A DNA stretch of 64,000 bases from Bacillota bacterium (GCA_023412715.1 JAEZCC010000047.1:1-64000), one strand, 5' to 3'; positions 1 to 7,661 are shown, counted from the stretch's first letter. The notes: generated by a model from the letters alone, not told the origin. Made by a program: numbers and translations.

Positions 1-1
1 C

Positions 2-73
2 AACAAGAAATACATGGACATGAAGCATCTGGACAATCTCGGCTCCAACGAGTCGGATTTCATAGCCGGTTAA
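2..73 (+). CDS. C-terminal end of an unidentified protein (partial)
   Basis: The frame starting at base 2 is open for 23 codons and ends with TAA at 71-73. It reads NKKYMDMKHLDNLGSNESDF then IAG. The gene starts outside the window. The piece is too short and too featureless for me to assign a family, and it could be chance. The stop lies in a TTAA that also holds the stop of an opposite-strand open frame. Confidence 0.3.
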   Translation, partial: NKKYMDMKHLDNLGSNESDFIAG

Positions 74-285
74 CTACTTTCTGCCATATGACTGAATTTG
101 AATTTGCGAAAAACTATTGACAGTACCCGATTTCCGATAGGAACCGTGATAATGTTACCGTCCGGTTTCCATCGTAAGAAGCTTTTTATACCGTAAATCA
201 GAAAACCGTCTGTCACAAAAGCAACAGGCAGTTTCAGATTCTGTGATGTAAGCTTTCTGCCGTTGCGTTTCCCTTTTGTGGCATT
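70..285 (-). other. Possible degraded coding remnant in AT-rich edge
   Basis: This minus-strand frame is open for about 70 codons and ends at TAA (72-70), but it has no convincing start codon or ribosome site. Its translation includes stretches such as LPVAFVTDGFLIYGIKSFL that look protein-like, but I recognise no family. The rest of the 74-479 interval is AT-rich and shows no convincing gene. A 65-codon open frame at 286-483 is hydrophobic low-complexity sequence with no ribosome site and was not accepted. Confidence 0.15.
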
Positions 286-479
286 CTATTTGCCGGACGC
301 CTTTTGAACGCCTACGGATAAAGCGTAACTGCCCGTTGTTGAGAAGAGAGCAAAGCTATTGAGTATATATGTATTGTTCCTATATACGACAATAAATAAT
401 AGAAAGCAGATAACATCAGATATTGATAATAATATACCTATAAAAAAATATTGAACCAAAAATAAAGGTGAATGCCGGA

Positions 480-935
480 TCACTCCCCGGAAGCTGACTT
501 CCCCGATGGAGCGCCTACCTGCAGGCTACGCTCCTTGCAGCACTCACAGTCATGAACCCTGTCGCAGTTTTGGCAGAACTCCGACTTGTCGGAGGGCTTT
601 AAGCAAAACGTGCCTTCCTCTTTCCAGCAGGGTTTCGACTCGTTCACCGGTACTTTGCTGTTTTGAGACGCGCCGCCTTTGCAGAAACGCTGATACCAGC
701 AGGAATACATTGAAATCACCTGACGAACTCCGGCAATATTCAGTCCCTTATCGTCCATCAGGTATTTGATGAACTTGAGGCGTTTCAGATCGTTGTTGGA
801 GTATTTCCGCTGGTATCCGTTCCGGTCGGGCCTGATCAGGCTGTTACGCTCCCAGACCCGGAGGGTTTCCGGGTGCTCGCTGAGGAGATCCGCCATCGTG
901 CCGATCGTATATAGCCCTTTTTCTTCATCCAGCAT
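480..935 (-). CDS. MerR-family regulator with Cys-rich C-terminus
   Basis: This is a DNA-binding transcription factor of the MerR/HspR type. The N-terminus carries the winged-helix signature (YTIGTMADLLSEHPETLRVW, then NGYQRKYSNNDLKRL). The C-terminal third has about ten cysteines, including CQNC and CECC pairs, which suggests a metal- or redox-sensing effector domain. I chose the ATG at 935 because GGTGG lies just upstream; an in-frame TTG at 953 is the alternative. It is the last gene of the ferredoxin-CcdA-TlpA-TrxR operon, so it probably controls that operon or senses thiol status. The regulatory target is inferred. Confidence 0.8.
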   Translation of the reverse strand: MLDEEKGLYTIGTMADLLSEHPETLRVWERNSLIRPDRNGYQRKYSNNDLKRLKFIKYLMDDKGLNIAGVRQVISMYSCWYQRFCKGGASQNSKVPVNESKPCWKEEGTFCLKPSDKSEFCQNCDRVHDCECCKERSLQVGAPSGKSASGE

Positions 936-957
936 GAAAGACCACCATCCCAAACAC

Positions 958-1128
958 TTATAGTGAAATTATAGACGCAAATTCAGAAATATTCAACGAC
1001 TTTTTTGAAGTTATCGGCAATTTGGACGGCATGGGAATAGATGCTGACACGGTCAGGAACTCAATCATTGCGACTACAATGACAAGAATGAGCACGAACT
1101 GCAGTTTGACTTTTTTAAAGATTTTCAT
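958..1128 (-). CDS. Small single-pass membrane peptide (56 aa)
   Basis: This short open frame starts at ATG 1128 with AGGGA about nine bases upstream and ends at TAA 960-958, directly before the MerR gene. The product begins with a basic stretch (MKIFKKVKLQF) followed by one clear transmembrane helix (residues about 11-27, VLILVIVVAMIEFL) and a short polar tail. I recognise no family. Its position between the reductase and the regulator, in the same direction, suggests co-transcription. It could also be a chance frame, but the start site and hydrophobic profile favour a real gene. Confidence 0.5.
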   Translation of the reverse strand: MKIFKKVKLQFVLILVIVVAMIEFLTVSASIPMPSKLPITSKKSLNISEFASIISL

Positions 1129-1149
1129 CGTCTGTCGTTCCCTACACTG

Positions 1150-2025
1150 TCAGAGGCGCCTGACATAATCAATCATGCTTTTCCCGGCGATTGCGCCCTG
1201 GCCGACAGCGGTTGCAATCTGCTTAAAACCACCCGTGCAGTCTCCCGCGGCAAAAATCCCGTCCAGGTTCGTTTTCTGCTGCGCATCTGCGACAATCGCG
1301 TTCTTGGCGACGGCCACGCCGAGCTTGACGGCGAAATCAAGGCTGGACGCCGTGCCGGAGGCGACGAACAGGCCGTCGATCGGCTGCGAACCGTTTTCCA
1401 GCAGAATTTCCCGCAGCACGCTGTCGCCCCGCAGAGCTTTTACACGCTCCTGCCGAATGGTAAAATTCTGCGCTTTTGCCGCGTAATCGCCCGTAAAATC
1501 AAGGCGTCCGCCGTTTGTGAAAATGATGATGTCCTTTGTAAAGGGCTCCAGTTCCAGTGCTTCCTGCACGGCATAGTTTCCGCCGCCGAGAACGCCCACC
1601 CGTTTGTTCTTATAGAAAAAGCCGTCACAGGTTGTACAATAACTCACACCGCGGCCTTCAAATTCCCGGACGCCCGGGAGATCGGGCCTGCGGGGTGCCT
1701 GCCCCGTGGCAATCAAAACCGCTGCGGCGCCGTATTCGCCGGCAGCGGTTTTTACAGCAAAAAGGGCGCCCGGTTCTACCGAAGTCACTTCCTGGTCAAC
1801 GATCGCTGCGCCAACCCTCGCAGCCTGCCTGACGCCCGCCTCCAGAAGCTGCTCTCCGCTTACCGGACTTTCAAAGCCGTAATAGTTCTCGATCTTCGAG
1901 GTCTTTCTCAGCGAGCTGCCGTCCGCGCCGATCACCAGCGTTTTCAGATTGGCCCGGGCCGTATACAAGGACGCCGATATGCCGGCGGGGCCTTTCCCTA
2001 TAATCACTGCATCGTAATTTTCCAA
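1150..2025 (-). CDS. Thioredoxin reductase-like FAD/NAD(P) oxidoreductase
   Basis: This is a low-molecular-weight thioredoxin-reductase-family flavoprotein (291 aa) expected to pass electrons to a thiol partner. The FAD site GKGPAG is at residues 10-15, the redox pair C130-T-T-C133 sits where the family normally has CATC, the NAD(P) motif GGGNYAV follows, and the C-terminal FAD motif FAAGDCTGG is intact. The start is the TTG at 2025, preceded by a strong GGGAGG eight bases upstream; reading further upstream would overlap the methyltransferase. The partner may be the TlpA/CcdA pair in the same operon or the thioredoxin at 11921. Whether the donor is NADPH or ferredoxin is not decided by the sequence; a ferredoxin gene leads the operon. 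Confidence 0.85.
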   Translation of the reverse strand: MENYDAVIIGKGPAGISASLYTARANLKTLVIGADGSSLRKTSKIENYYGFESPVSGEQLLEAGVRQAARVGAAIVDQEVTSVEPGALFAVKTAAGEYGAAAVLIATGQAPRRPDLPGVREFEGRGVSYCTTCDGFFYKNKRVGVLGGGNYAVQEALELEPFTKDIIIFTNGGRLDFTGDYAAKAQNFTIRQERVKALRGDSVLREILLENGSQPIDGLFVASGTASSLDFAVKLGVAVAKNAIVADAQQKTNLDGIFAAGDCTGGFKQIATAVGQGAIAGKSMIDYVRRL

Positions 2026-2039
2026 CGTCTTTGCCTCCC

Positions 2040-2612
2040 TTAAGCCTTCCATGCGACCGCGGCATAAAAAGCCTCGCTGATATCCGTGCCGATAGCATAG
2101 CGGAAGCCGGCTTCCCCAAGCCATTCGTAGACCTGCAGCCTTGTGACACGGTGGGCGAGAGGCGGGCCGTAAGCCGTATAGCTTTCGTTGAACTCAACGA
2201 CGGCAATTTTCCCGCTTTTCCGGCAGATGCGCGCCGCTTCCTTCAGGAAACGCATTTTATCGTCGATCTCATGCAGTACCGCGCAGATCAGCACAAAATC
2301 CACGGCCTCATCCCCGATGCTGAAATCGTACTCCTCCGATTTTACAGGGACGATATTATCGAGACCTGCTGCCTCGGCCCGCTTTTTGACCTCGTTCAGC
2401 ATTTCCTCCGAAACATCCGCTGCATAGATTTTCGCGCCTCCGCTCATTTCCGCCATCGGGACGGTAAAAACGCCGATGCCGCAACCGATGTCGGCTGCGG
2501 CGGTTCCTTGCCGATACCCCAACGTTTTCAGCGTTTTGGAAGGTGCAAGAAGCCGGATGCGCTCCTCGCTTTCCAATTTTCTTCGATGTTCCACGTCAAA
2601 TTTATGTGCCAT
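2040..2612 (-). CDS. Class I SAM-dependent methyltransferase
   Basis: This 190-aa Rossmann-fold methyltransferase has motif I in AADIGCGIGVFTVPMAEMS, an acidic residue after strand 2 (YAADVS) and the post-I/III segments typical of the Methyltransf_11/UbiE group. The substrate cannot be read from sequence. The start at ATG 2612 has GAGG upstream; an in-frame ATG at 2627 is possible. It lies between the TlpA and thioredoxin-reductase-like genes with short gaps, so it belongs to the redox operon. A methylated thiol, metalloid or quinone-like substrate is possible but speculative. Confidence 0.8.
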   Translation of the reverse strand: MAHKFDVEHRRKLESEERIRLLAPSKTLKTLGYRQGTAAADIGCGIGVFTVPMAEMSGGAKIYAADVSEEMLNEVKKRAEAAGLDNIVPVKSEEYDFSIGDEAVDFVLICAVLHEIDDKMRFLKEAARICRKSGKIAVVEFNESYTAYGPPLAHRVTRLQVYEWLGEAGFRYAIGTDISEAFYAAVAWKA

Positions 2613-2664
2613 CACTTTACGCCTCATTCCTGGTATTTTCGTGTCGGAGCTTTCCGCTGCCTTT

Positions 2665-3264
2665 TTACTTCAGGAGCTTCTCGATGTTATTCTTCATGGT
2701 TGTGGCGTCAATCATTCCTTCATAGCTACTCACCACATTTCCGTCCCGGTCGATAAAAACGGAATCGGGGATCGCGGAAATGCCATAGGCGTCCGATGCG
2801 GAAAATTCCGTGTCGAAATAGGCAGGGAACGTGTAATGATTGTCGCTGAGGAACTTCTTCGCCGTGGCGGTTGTCTCCCGGTCGCCGTCGGTCAGGTTCA
2901 CCATCATAAATACGACGCCCTTCGGGCTGTACTGCCGATACATTTTTTCATAATCTGGCATTTCCGCCTTACAGGGCGGGCACCAGCTTGCCCAGAAATT
3001 CAGCACGACGGGTTTCCCTTTGAAATCCGAAAGGGAAACGCTTTTCCCATCTGCATCCTGTACGGTAAAATCGGACGCGGCTTTTTCCGCGGGCTTGGAA
3101 GAGGAGGCGGATGACACGTTTTCCGTCACCTGAGAAGATGAATCGGCTGACGTATTCTCCTGCGGCTTGAACCGGGGGGAGAGCAGATTGTAGCCGAGTG
3201 TCGCCAGCATGAGCAGGAGCGCGAAGGCGGCGACGCCTATGATCACCTTTGTTTGCTTATCCAT
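2665..3264 (-). CDS. Membrane-anchored TlpA/ResA-like thiol-disulfide oxidoreductase
   Basis: This thioredoxin-fold protein (199 aa) is anchored by an N-terminal transmembrane helix (residues about 7-27), followed by a Ser-rich linker (40-62) and the catalytic domain facing outward. The active site C95-P-P-C98 lies in NFWASWCPPCKAEM, typical of TlpA/ResA, which reduce extracytoplasmic disulfides, often in cytochrome c maturation. No cytochrome genes are visible here, so the client may be another surface protein. It follows CcdA, its usual electron supplier, after 15 bases. The start ATG at 3264 has AGAGGTG upstream. Confidence 0.87.
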   Translation of the reverse strand: MDKQTKVIIGVAAFALLLMLATLGYNLLSPRFKPQENTSADSSSQVTENVSSASSSKPAEKAASDFTVQDADGKSVSLSDFKGKPVVLNFWASWCPPCKAEMPDYEKMYRQYSPKGVVFMMVNLTDGDRETTATAKKFLSDNHYTFPAYFDTEFSASDAYGISAIPDSVFIDRDGNVVSSYEGMIDATTMKNNIEKLLK

Positions 3265-3279
3265 GTTTCACCTCTGCGT

Positions 3280-3963
3280 TTATCGGAAGGTAAGAAGCGA
3301 CAGGAACGCGTTCAACCTTCCGGACATCATCAGCACGCCTGTCACAACCAGCAGAAGACCGGAAACGACGCTGACCGCCCGATAGTGGCGCTTGATACTG
3401 TTGAAAGTCTGCTTGAGGCTGTCGATCAAAAGGGCTGAAATCATAAAAGGGATGCCGAGTCCCAGAGAAAACAGAAGCAGCATCAGAATGCCTTTGCCCA
3501 TATTCCGTGAATTTGCCGCCAGCATCAGGGCCGAACCCAGAAAGGCGCCCACGCAGGGCGTCCATCCGATGGAAAAGACGACTCCAAGCAGCAGGGAGGT
3601 AAAAAAGTTGAACGTGTTGATTTTCAGCCCGGGCCTGAGCGTGCGGTTCAGAAAACCGATCCGGATGACATTCATAAAATTCAGCCCGAAAAGAACAAGC
3701 ACCGCGCCGCCGATCAGGTCGAACGCGGTTTCGTGCTGCCGGATGAGCTTTCCGAAGGTCCCGGCGGCCGCCCCCAGCAAAAGAAAGACAATCGTGAAAC
3801 CGAGCACAAAACCGACTGCGTTTTTAAGCGCCCGGCGCCGGCGGGAAGGAAGCACGCCGGTATCCCCTCCGGCAAAATAGGCGATGTAGATCGGCAGCAT
3901 GGGGAGCAGGCATGGAGAAACAAACGTGATCACGCCCTCCAGGAACGATAAAAAGTATTCCAT
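3280..3963 (-). CDS. ccdA: CcdA-type membrane electron carrier
   Basis: This is a polytopic membrane protein (227 aa, about six helices) of the CcdA/DsbD-beta family that moves reducing equivalents from cytoplasmic thioredoxin to extracytoplasmic thiol proteins. The first conserved cysteine is in FVSPCLLPMLPIYIAY and the second in SIGWTPCVGAFLGSAL, both in their family positions. I use the ATG at 3963, which has AGGGGTG five bases upstream; the longer frame starting at 4038 would overlap the ferredoxin. It is followed directly by the TlpA gene, its likely partner. Confidence 0.9.
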   Translation of the reverse strand: MEYFLSFLEGVITFVSPCLLPMLPIYIAYFAGGDTGVLPSRRRRALKNAVGFVLGFTIVFLLLGAAAGTFGKLIRQHETAFDLIGGAVLVLFGLNFMNVIRIGFLNRTLRPGLKINTFNFFTSLLLGVVFSIGWTPCVGAFLGSALMLAANSRNMGKGILMLLLFSLGLGIPFMISALLIDSLKQTFNSIKRHYRAVSVVSGLLLVVTGVLMMSGRLNAFLSLLTFR

Positions 3964-3982
3964 GTCTTCACCCCTTGTCGAT

Positions 3983-4165
3983 TCAGGCTTTTCGAAGAGC
4001 CCCCATCGGACAGTAACGGACGCATTTTCCGCAGTCAATGCACTTTTCAGCGTCCACCTGGGGCGCTTTAAAGCCGTGCTGGATCAAAGCGCCTGTCGGG
4101 CAGACGCGAACCGACGGGCAGGGATGATTTTGGGGGCATCTGTTTTTATCAACCGCAATCGCCAT
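3983..4165 (-). CDS. Small 2[4Fe-4S] ferredoxin-like protein
   Basis: This 60-residue protein has two cysteine clusters. The first is irregular (CPQNHPCPSVRVCP) and the second classical (CIDCGKCVRYCP), which implies electron transfer with two iron-sulfur clusters or one cluster plus a modified site. It is the first gene of the minus-strand redox operon and sits in front of ccdA. A ferredoxin leading a CcdA-TlpA-TrxR set suggests that low-potential electrons feed the thiol pathway. That role is an inference. Confidence 0.85.
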   Translation of the reverse strand: MAIAVDKNRCPQNHPCPSVRVCPTGALIQHGFKAPQVDAEKCIDCGKCVRYCPMGALRKA

Positions 4166-4199
4166 AAATAGGATACCTCTTTTCGGTTATGATGAAAAG

Positions 4200-4242
4200 A
4201 GTATACCAGTTTCCGCCTTATCGGTAAGTGACGTTGTTACGG
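4200..4242 (-). promoter_or_regulatory. Ferredoxin-operon promoter with Crp/Fnr-type dyad
   Basis: On the minus strand a -10 box TATACT lies at 4205-4200, about 35 bases before the ferredoxin start. No good -35 box is present. Instead the dyad GTGAC-GTT-GTTAC (plus-strand 4228-4240) is centred about 41 bases upstream of the predicted transcription start, the position of class II Crp/Fnr activators. The same dyad, one base different, occurs at the same distance in front of trxA (11846-11858). Confidence 0.55.
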
Positions 4243-4251
4243 ACGGAAACC

Positions 4252-4284
4252 AAAAAGATGCGCCGATTGGCAAAACAGTCGGCG
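4252..4284 (-). terminator. Intrinsic terminator after the lipoate operon
   Basis: CGCCGA (4261-4266) pairs with TCGGCG (4279-4284). On the minus strand the hairpin is followed by a short T run (plus-strand AAAAA at 4252-4256). It lies downstream of the lipoate ligase and just before the Crp/Fnr dyad, so it separates the two minus-strand operons. Confidence 0.5.
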
Positions 4285-4327
4285 TAGGATAAAAGGCTTT
4301 ATCATTTGCAGCCATTTGGAGGGACCC

Positions 4328-5308
4328 TTAAAACTTCGTGTTCAGCCAATGAATTAAATCGTCGATGATTTCCCGGTTTTCTTCCGACGGGCCAACCTGT
4401 TTTAAACGCTCGGCGATCGCTTCCTTTTGAAAGGGAACGCTCCTCAGCTGCCGCGCGATTTCCTGTATCAGGATGCCGTCCATCGCGTCGGAATAAAAGG
4501 CGGCCGATCGGATTTTTCCGTTTTCGATTTGAAAGCCGAGATCGGCGCCGCCCCAGGAAAAGCGCCGCTGCATCTCGATATCAAAATCAGGCGAATCGCC
4601 AAACCGCCATTGCCATGACGCATACTTTCGGTAGAGTGTTGCAGCCTGATCGGAATAGAGATCAAACGGCAGCTCTTTGGGTGCGCCATATATTTGGCCG
4701 AAGCTGCCCTCAATGCTTTTCGCCAGGTCTTCCATCCGAAGCTCATGGCGGATATCGGCAAGATTGATCACCCTCGCCCGTACGGAATCGATCCCCTTGG
4801 ACCGGATCTTATCTGCTGAAACCTTCAGATACCGGGTAAGCCTTGAGAGATCCGTATGGACAAGCAGCGTGCCATGATGATACGCGGTATGCCCCCTGAA
4901 ATAGAAGGCGTTGCCCGAAAATTTCTTTCCTTGAAACGTCAGGTCGTTGCGTCCGGTGTATTCGCCCGAAATGCCGAGGCTTTCGAGAGCATTGAGAATC
5001 ACCCGAAACTGGGCGGAGAGATCATAAAGGTTTCTGTCCATCACAAACGTGAAATTGAGGTTTCCCAAATCGTGATACACGGCGCCCCCGCCGGAAAGCC
5101 TGCGGGAGAGCTTGCCCCCTTCCGCCTCAAGCAGTCGCCAGTCGCATTCTTTCCAGGCGTTCTGGTTTTTCCCGAGGACGACCGTGCTGTCATTCCGCCA
5201 CAGATACAGGAGTATCTGATTCTTCCGAATATTGTCCAGCAGGTATTCTTCCAAAGCAAGATTGAGCCACGGGTCGTGGGAACTGGAGCGGATCACATAG
5301 GTTTCCAT
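4328..5308 (-). CDS. lplA: Lipoate-protein ligase A
   Basis: This ATP-dependent ligase (326 aa) attaches free lipoate to a lysine of lipoyl domains in the cytoplasm. The N-terminal catalytic domain shows the family motifs RRLSGGGAVYHDLGNLNFTF and GKKFSGNAFYF, followed by HHGTLLV. The C-terminal accessory domain is present. The start METYVIRS at 5308 fits homologues, with GGAGGG about 14 bases upstream, just past the stop of the lipoyl dehydrogenase gene. Its immediate neighbour carries a lipoyl domain and is the obvious substrate. Confidence 0.92.
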   Translation of the reverse strand: METYVIRSSSHDPWLNLALEEYLLDNIRKNQILLYLWRNDSTVVLGKNQNAWKECDWRLLEAEGGKLSRRLSGGGAVYHDLGNLNFTFVMDRNLYDLSAQFRVILNALESLGISGEYTGRNDLTFQGKKFSGNAFYFRGHTAYHHGTLLVHTDLSRLTRYLKVSADKIRSKGIDSVRARVINLADIRHELRMEDLAKSIEGSFGQIYGAPKELPFDLYSDQAATLYRKYASWQWRFGDSPDFDIEMQRRFSWGGADLGFQIENGKIRSAAFYSDAMDGILIQEIARQLRSVPFQKEAIAERLKQVGPSEENREIIDDLIHWLNTKF

Positions 5309-5312
5309 CGGC

Positions 5313-7013
5313 TCAGTCGACTCCCTCCAAAGCCAGAGCGGCCTCATGGACGGCTTCTGCCGTCGTCGGATGCGCGTAAATGGTTTGCATCAACTGCCCC
5401 GCCTTCATGTGGTGGGTGACGGCCAGCGTGATTTCCGCGATCAGATCCGTGGCATGCGGGCCGATGATGGTTCCGCCGATAATCTCTTTGGAGGCTTTGT
5501 TCATGATGAGCTTTACGAAACCTCTGTCGTCTCCCGCGGCGAGAGCCTTTCCATTGGCCGAAAACGGGAACTTTCCGACTTCAATGGCAATGCCCGCTTT
5601 TTCAGCGGAGTCTTCGCACATTCCGACCATCGCGATCTCCGGATCGGTGAAAATAGCGTTGGGCACCGCCGAATAGTCCATCCCGCAGGCTTTCCCCATG
5701 ATATTGTTCACCGCGACGACGCCCTGCTGCGAAGCGACATGGGCCAGCATGATCCGGTTGGTGACATCCCCGATCGCGTAGATATTCGGCACGTTCGTCT
5801 GCATTTTTTCATTGACCTTGATGCCGCGGCCGTTTTCGTTCAGTTCGATTCCCGCTTTTTCGATGCCGAGCCCGTCCTGGGAAGGGGTCCTTCCGACAGA
5901 AAGCAGGACCTTTTGAGCCGATATATATTTTTGGGCCTTGTCTCTTCCGGAGAAAGCGACGATGCAGCTCTCATCTTCACTCGGCAGGATCTCCTCGACC
6001 TTACAGCCCTTGTACAGCCGGATGCCTTTCTCCGCGGCAAATCTGCTGATTTGGGCACAGACGTCCGAATCGCAGGAGACCAGGCATTCCGTGAGATATT
6101 CCACGACCGAAACCTTTACGCCGAAAGAGGAAAAGATAAAGGCGAACTCCATCCCGATCACGCCGCCGCCGATGATGACCATGCTCTCCGGCAGGCCGTC
6201 CATATCCAGCACTTGATCGCTGGTCAATACATTCTTCTGATCGATGCCGGGAATTTTCAGCGAAGCAGATCGCGAGCCGGGCGCAAGGATGATATTCTGG
6301 GCCTGAATGGTGGTTTCTCCGCCCGGTGCTTTTACGAAAACCGTGTTTCTGTCCAGCAGCTCGCCGGTTCCGTTCACCAGCCTGACCCCGTGTTTGTTGA
6401 GAAGATAACGGATACCGTCGGTGAGCTTTTTCACCGCATCGTTTTTCCGCGTTATGACCCCTTTCCAGTCGACCGCAATCTGTCCGGCGGTACAGCCGTA
6501 TGCGGAGGCGTTTTTCAGCTCCCGAAAGACCTCGGCGCTGCGGGCGAATGCCTTCGTCGGGATGCATCCGCGGTTCAGGCAGGTGCCGCCGACCGCATCC
6601 TTTTCGACCAGAACGACGTCGGCACCCATCTTGGCCGCCTGAAGCGCCGCCACATAGCCGCCGGGCCCGGCGCCGATCACGGCGATATCGGTGCGGATGG
6701 TCTCCTTTTTCGGCTTGAGCAGGCTCCCGAAATAATCAAGCCCGGCCTTTGATACGGACTGACCGGACTGCGCCCTTTCGCCGTCGATAACCGCGAGGAC
6801 ATCTCCCGCTTTGATAAGGCCGCCAAGCTCCACGTTTACTTTCTGAAGAATACCGTTGGCGTTTGCTTTCACGGAGACACAGCTTTTTCCGCCTTCCACG
6901 TCGAACAGCACCTCACCCGACGAAACGGCGGCTCCGGCTGTTTTATAGATCTTCACCACTTTCGCATCGGACAAATTGTTGGGCAGTGACTCCAACGCTA
7001 AATCGATCAGCAC
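5313..7013 (-). CDS. lpdA: Dihydrolipoamide dehydrogenase with N-terminal lipoyl domain
   Basis: This is a 566-aa two-part protein. Residues about 1-80 form a lipoyl domain with the modifiable lysine in VEGGKSCVSV. The rest is a pyridine nucleotide-disulfide oxidoreductase with FAD motif GAGPGG, redox pair GGTCLNRGCIPTK, NAD motif GGGVIGMEFAF and the C-terminal dimer motif with the catalytic His-Glu pair (YAHPTTAE). It moves electrons between lipoyl groups and NAD(H). The GTG start has GGAGG eight bases upstream. No 2-oxoacid dehydrogenase E1/E2 gene is nearby. The adjacent AhpD-like protein suggests a peroxide/thiol role rather than a dehydrogenase complex, which is an inference. Confidence 0.92.
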   Translation of the reverse strand: MLIDLALESLPNNLSDAKVVKIYKTAGAAVSSGEVLFDVEGGKSCVSVKANANGILQKVNVELGGLIKAGDVLAVIDGERAQSGQSVSKAGLDYFGSLLKPKKETIRTDIAVIGAGPGGYVAALQAAKMGADVVLVEKDAVGGTCLNRGCIPTKAFARSAEVFRELKNASAYGCTAGQIAVDWKGVITRKNDAVKKLTDGIRYLLNKHGVRLVNGTGELLDRNTVFVKAPGGETTIQAQNIILAPGSRSASLKIPGIDQKNVLTSDQVLDMDGLPESMVIIGGGVIGMEFAFIFSSFGVKVSVVEYLTECLVSCDSDVCAQISRFAAEKGIRLYKGCKVEEILPSEDESCIVAFSGRDKAQKYISAQKVLLSVGRTPSQDGLGIEKAGIELNENGRGIKVNEKMQTNVPNIYAIGDVTNRIMLAHVASQQGVVAVNNIMGKACGMDYSAVPNAIFTDPEIAMVGMCEDSAEKAGIAIEVGKFPFSANGKALAAGDDRGFVKLIMNKASKEIIGGTIIGPHATDLIAEITLAVTHHMKAGQLMQTIYAHPTTAEAVHEAALALEGVD

Positions 7014-7044
7014 TTCGTCAGCCTCCTATCTCTCTATATAAGGA

Positions 7045-7084
7045 AAGGGGGATGCAAGCCATTTTGATGGCGGCGCTCCCCCTT
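7045..7084 (-). other. Stem-loop between ahpD-like gene and lpdA
   Basis: AAGGGGGA (7045-7052) and TCCCCCTT (7077-7084) form a perfect arm pair with an inner CCAT/ATGG stem. On the minus strand only a short T-rich stretch follows. It could be a weak terminator that lowers lpdA/lplA expression relative to the upstream gene, or an mRNA-stabilising hairpin. Confidence 0.45.
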
Positions 7085-7106
7085 CAGTGTGTATCACATT
7101 TTTTCG

Positions 7107-7463
7107 TTACTTTTTGAAATCGGACGCGAACTCCTTCACAGAATCCTTCAGCAGCGATACCGTGTATGCCATGGAAGGCCCCCCGCCGAAAGCTACGGCA
7201 ACCATTGCGGCTTCTATAATTTCTTCGCTGGTCGCGCCTGCTTCATACGCTTTATACACATGGAACACGATGCAATACTCGCATCTGGCGTATGCGGCGA
7301 TCGCCACGCTGATCAGTTCCTTGGTCTTTGTGTCAACCGCGCCGGTCTTGTAATCGGCACCCAGAAGCCCCATGAACGCGTTGACCACTTCGCCGTTTGT
7401 TTTTCCGACTTCCTGCAGCCCGTTCGTGAATTCATTGAGCATATCCCTCGGACTCTTTGACAT
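7107..7463 (-). CDS. AhpD-like carboxymuconolactone decarboxylase-family protein
   Basis: This 118-aa alpha-helical protein of the CMD/AhpD superfamily contains the AhpD-type active site CEYCIVFH (CxxC followed by His four residues later). Such proteins act as disulfide reductases or peroxidases. In mycobacteria AhpD is re-reduced by lipoyl proteins and dihydrolipoamide dehydrogenase. Here the next two genes are exactly a lipoyl-domain dihydrolipoamide dehydrogenase and a lipoate ligase, which supports the same link. The start ATG has AGGGAGG seven bases upstream. Confidence 0.88.
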   Translation of the reverse strand: MSKSPRDMLNEFTNGLQEVGKTNGEVVNAFMGLLGADYKTGAVDTKTKELISVAIAAYARCEYCIVFHVYKAYEAGATSEEIIEAAMVAVAFGGGPSMAYTVSLLKDSVKEFASDFKK

Positions 7464-7512
7464 ACAAAAACCTCCCTAAAATTTTATTGATTTGGACTTT
7501 TTACCCTGCCCA

Positions 7513-7541
7513 ATCGTAACACAATATCGTCAAAAATTCAA
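7513..7541 (-). promoter_or_regulatory. Promoter of the ahpD-like/lpdA/lplA operon
   Basis: On the minus strand TTGAAT (7541-7536) and TACGAT (7518-7513) are separated by 17 bases, a sigma-A-like arrangement about 50 bases before the start codon. The AT-rich 7464-7797 interval also carries the divergent fmdE promoter and leader. Confidence 0.5.
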
Positions 7542-7631
7542 TATTCCTATTGATTAAACTTCAAAAAACATATTTTAATTTGATTGGGAATGATCTATAA
7601 GATACTTCTGGACAAAAAATGAGGTAAATGG

Positions 7632-7661
7632 TTGACAATCCTCTTTATTATGGTATATAGT
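7632..7661 (+). promoter_or_regulatory. Promoter of the fmdE-transporter operon
   Basis: TTGACA at 7632-7637 is followed by TATATA at 7654-7659 (16-base spacer) or TATAGT at 7656-7661 (18-base spacer). It lies about 140 bases before the fmdE start, leaving a long structured leader. Confidence 0.65.

Noticed and set aside
286..483. 65-codon hydrophobic frame on the minus strand
   Set aside because: Low-complexity AT-rich sequence with no ribosome site and no similarity I can recognise.
2587..2602. parS-like TGTTCCACGTCAAATT
   Set aside because: Only the left half matches; the right arm of the palindrome is missing and it lies far from the origin genes.
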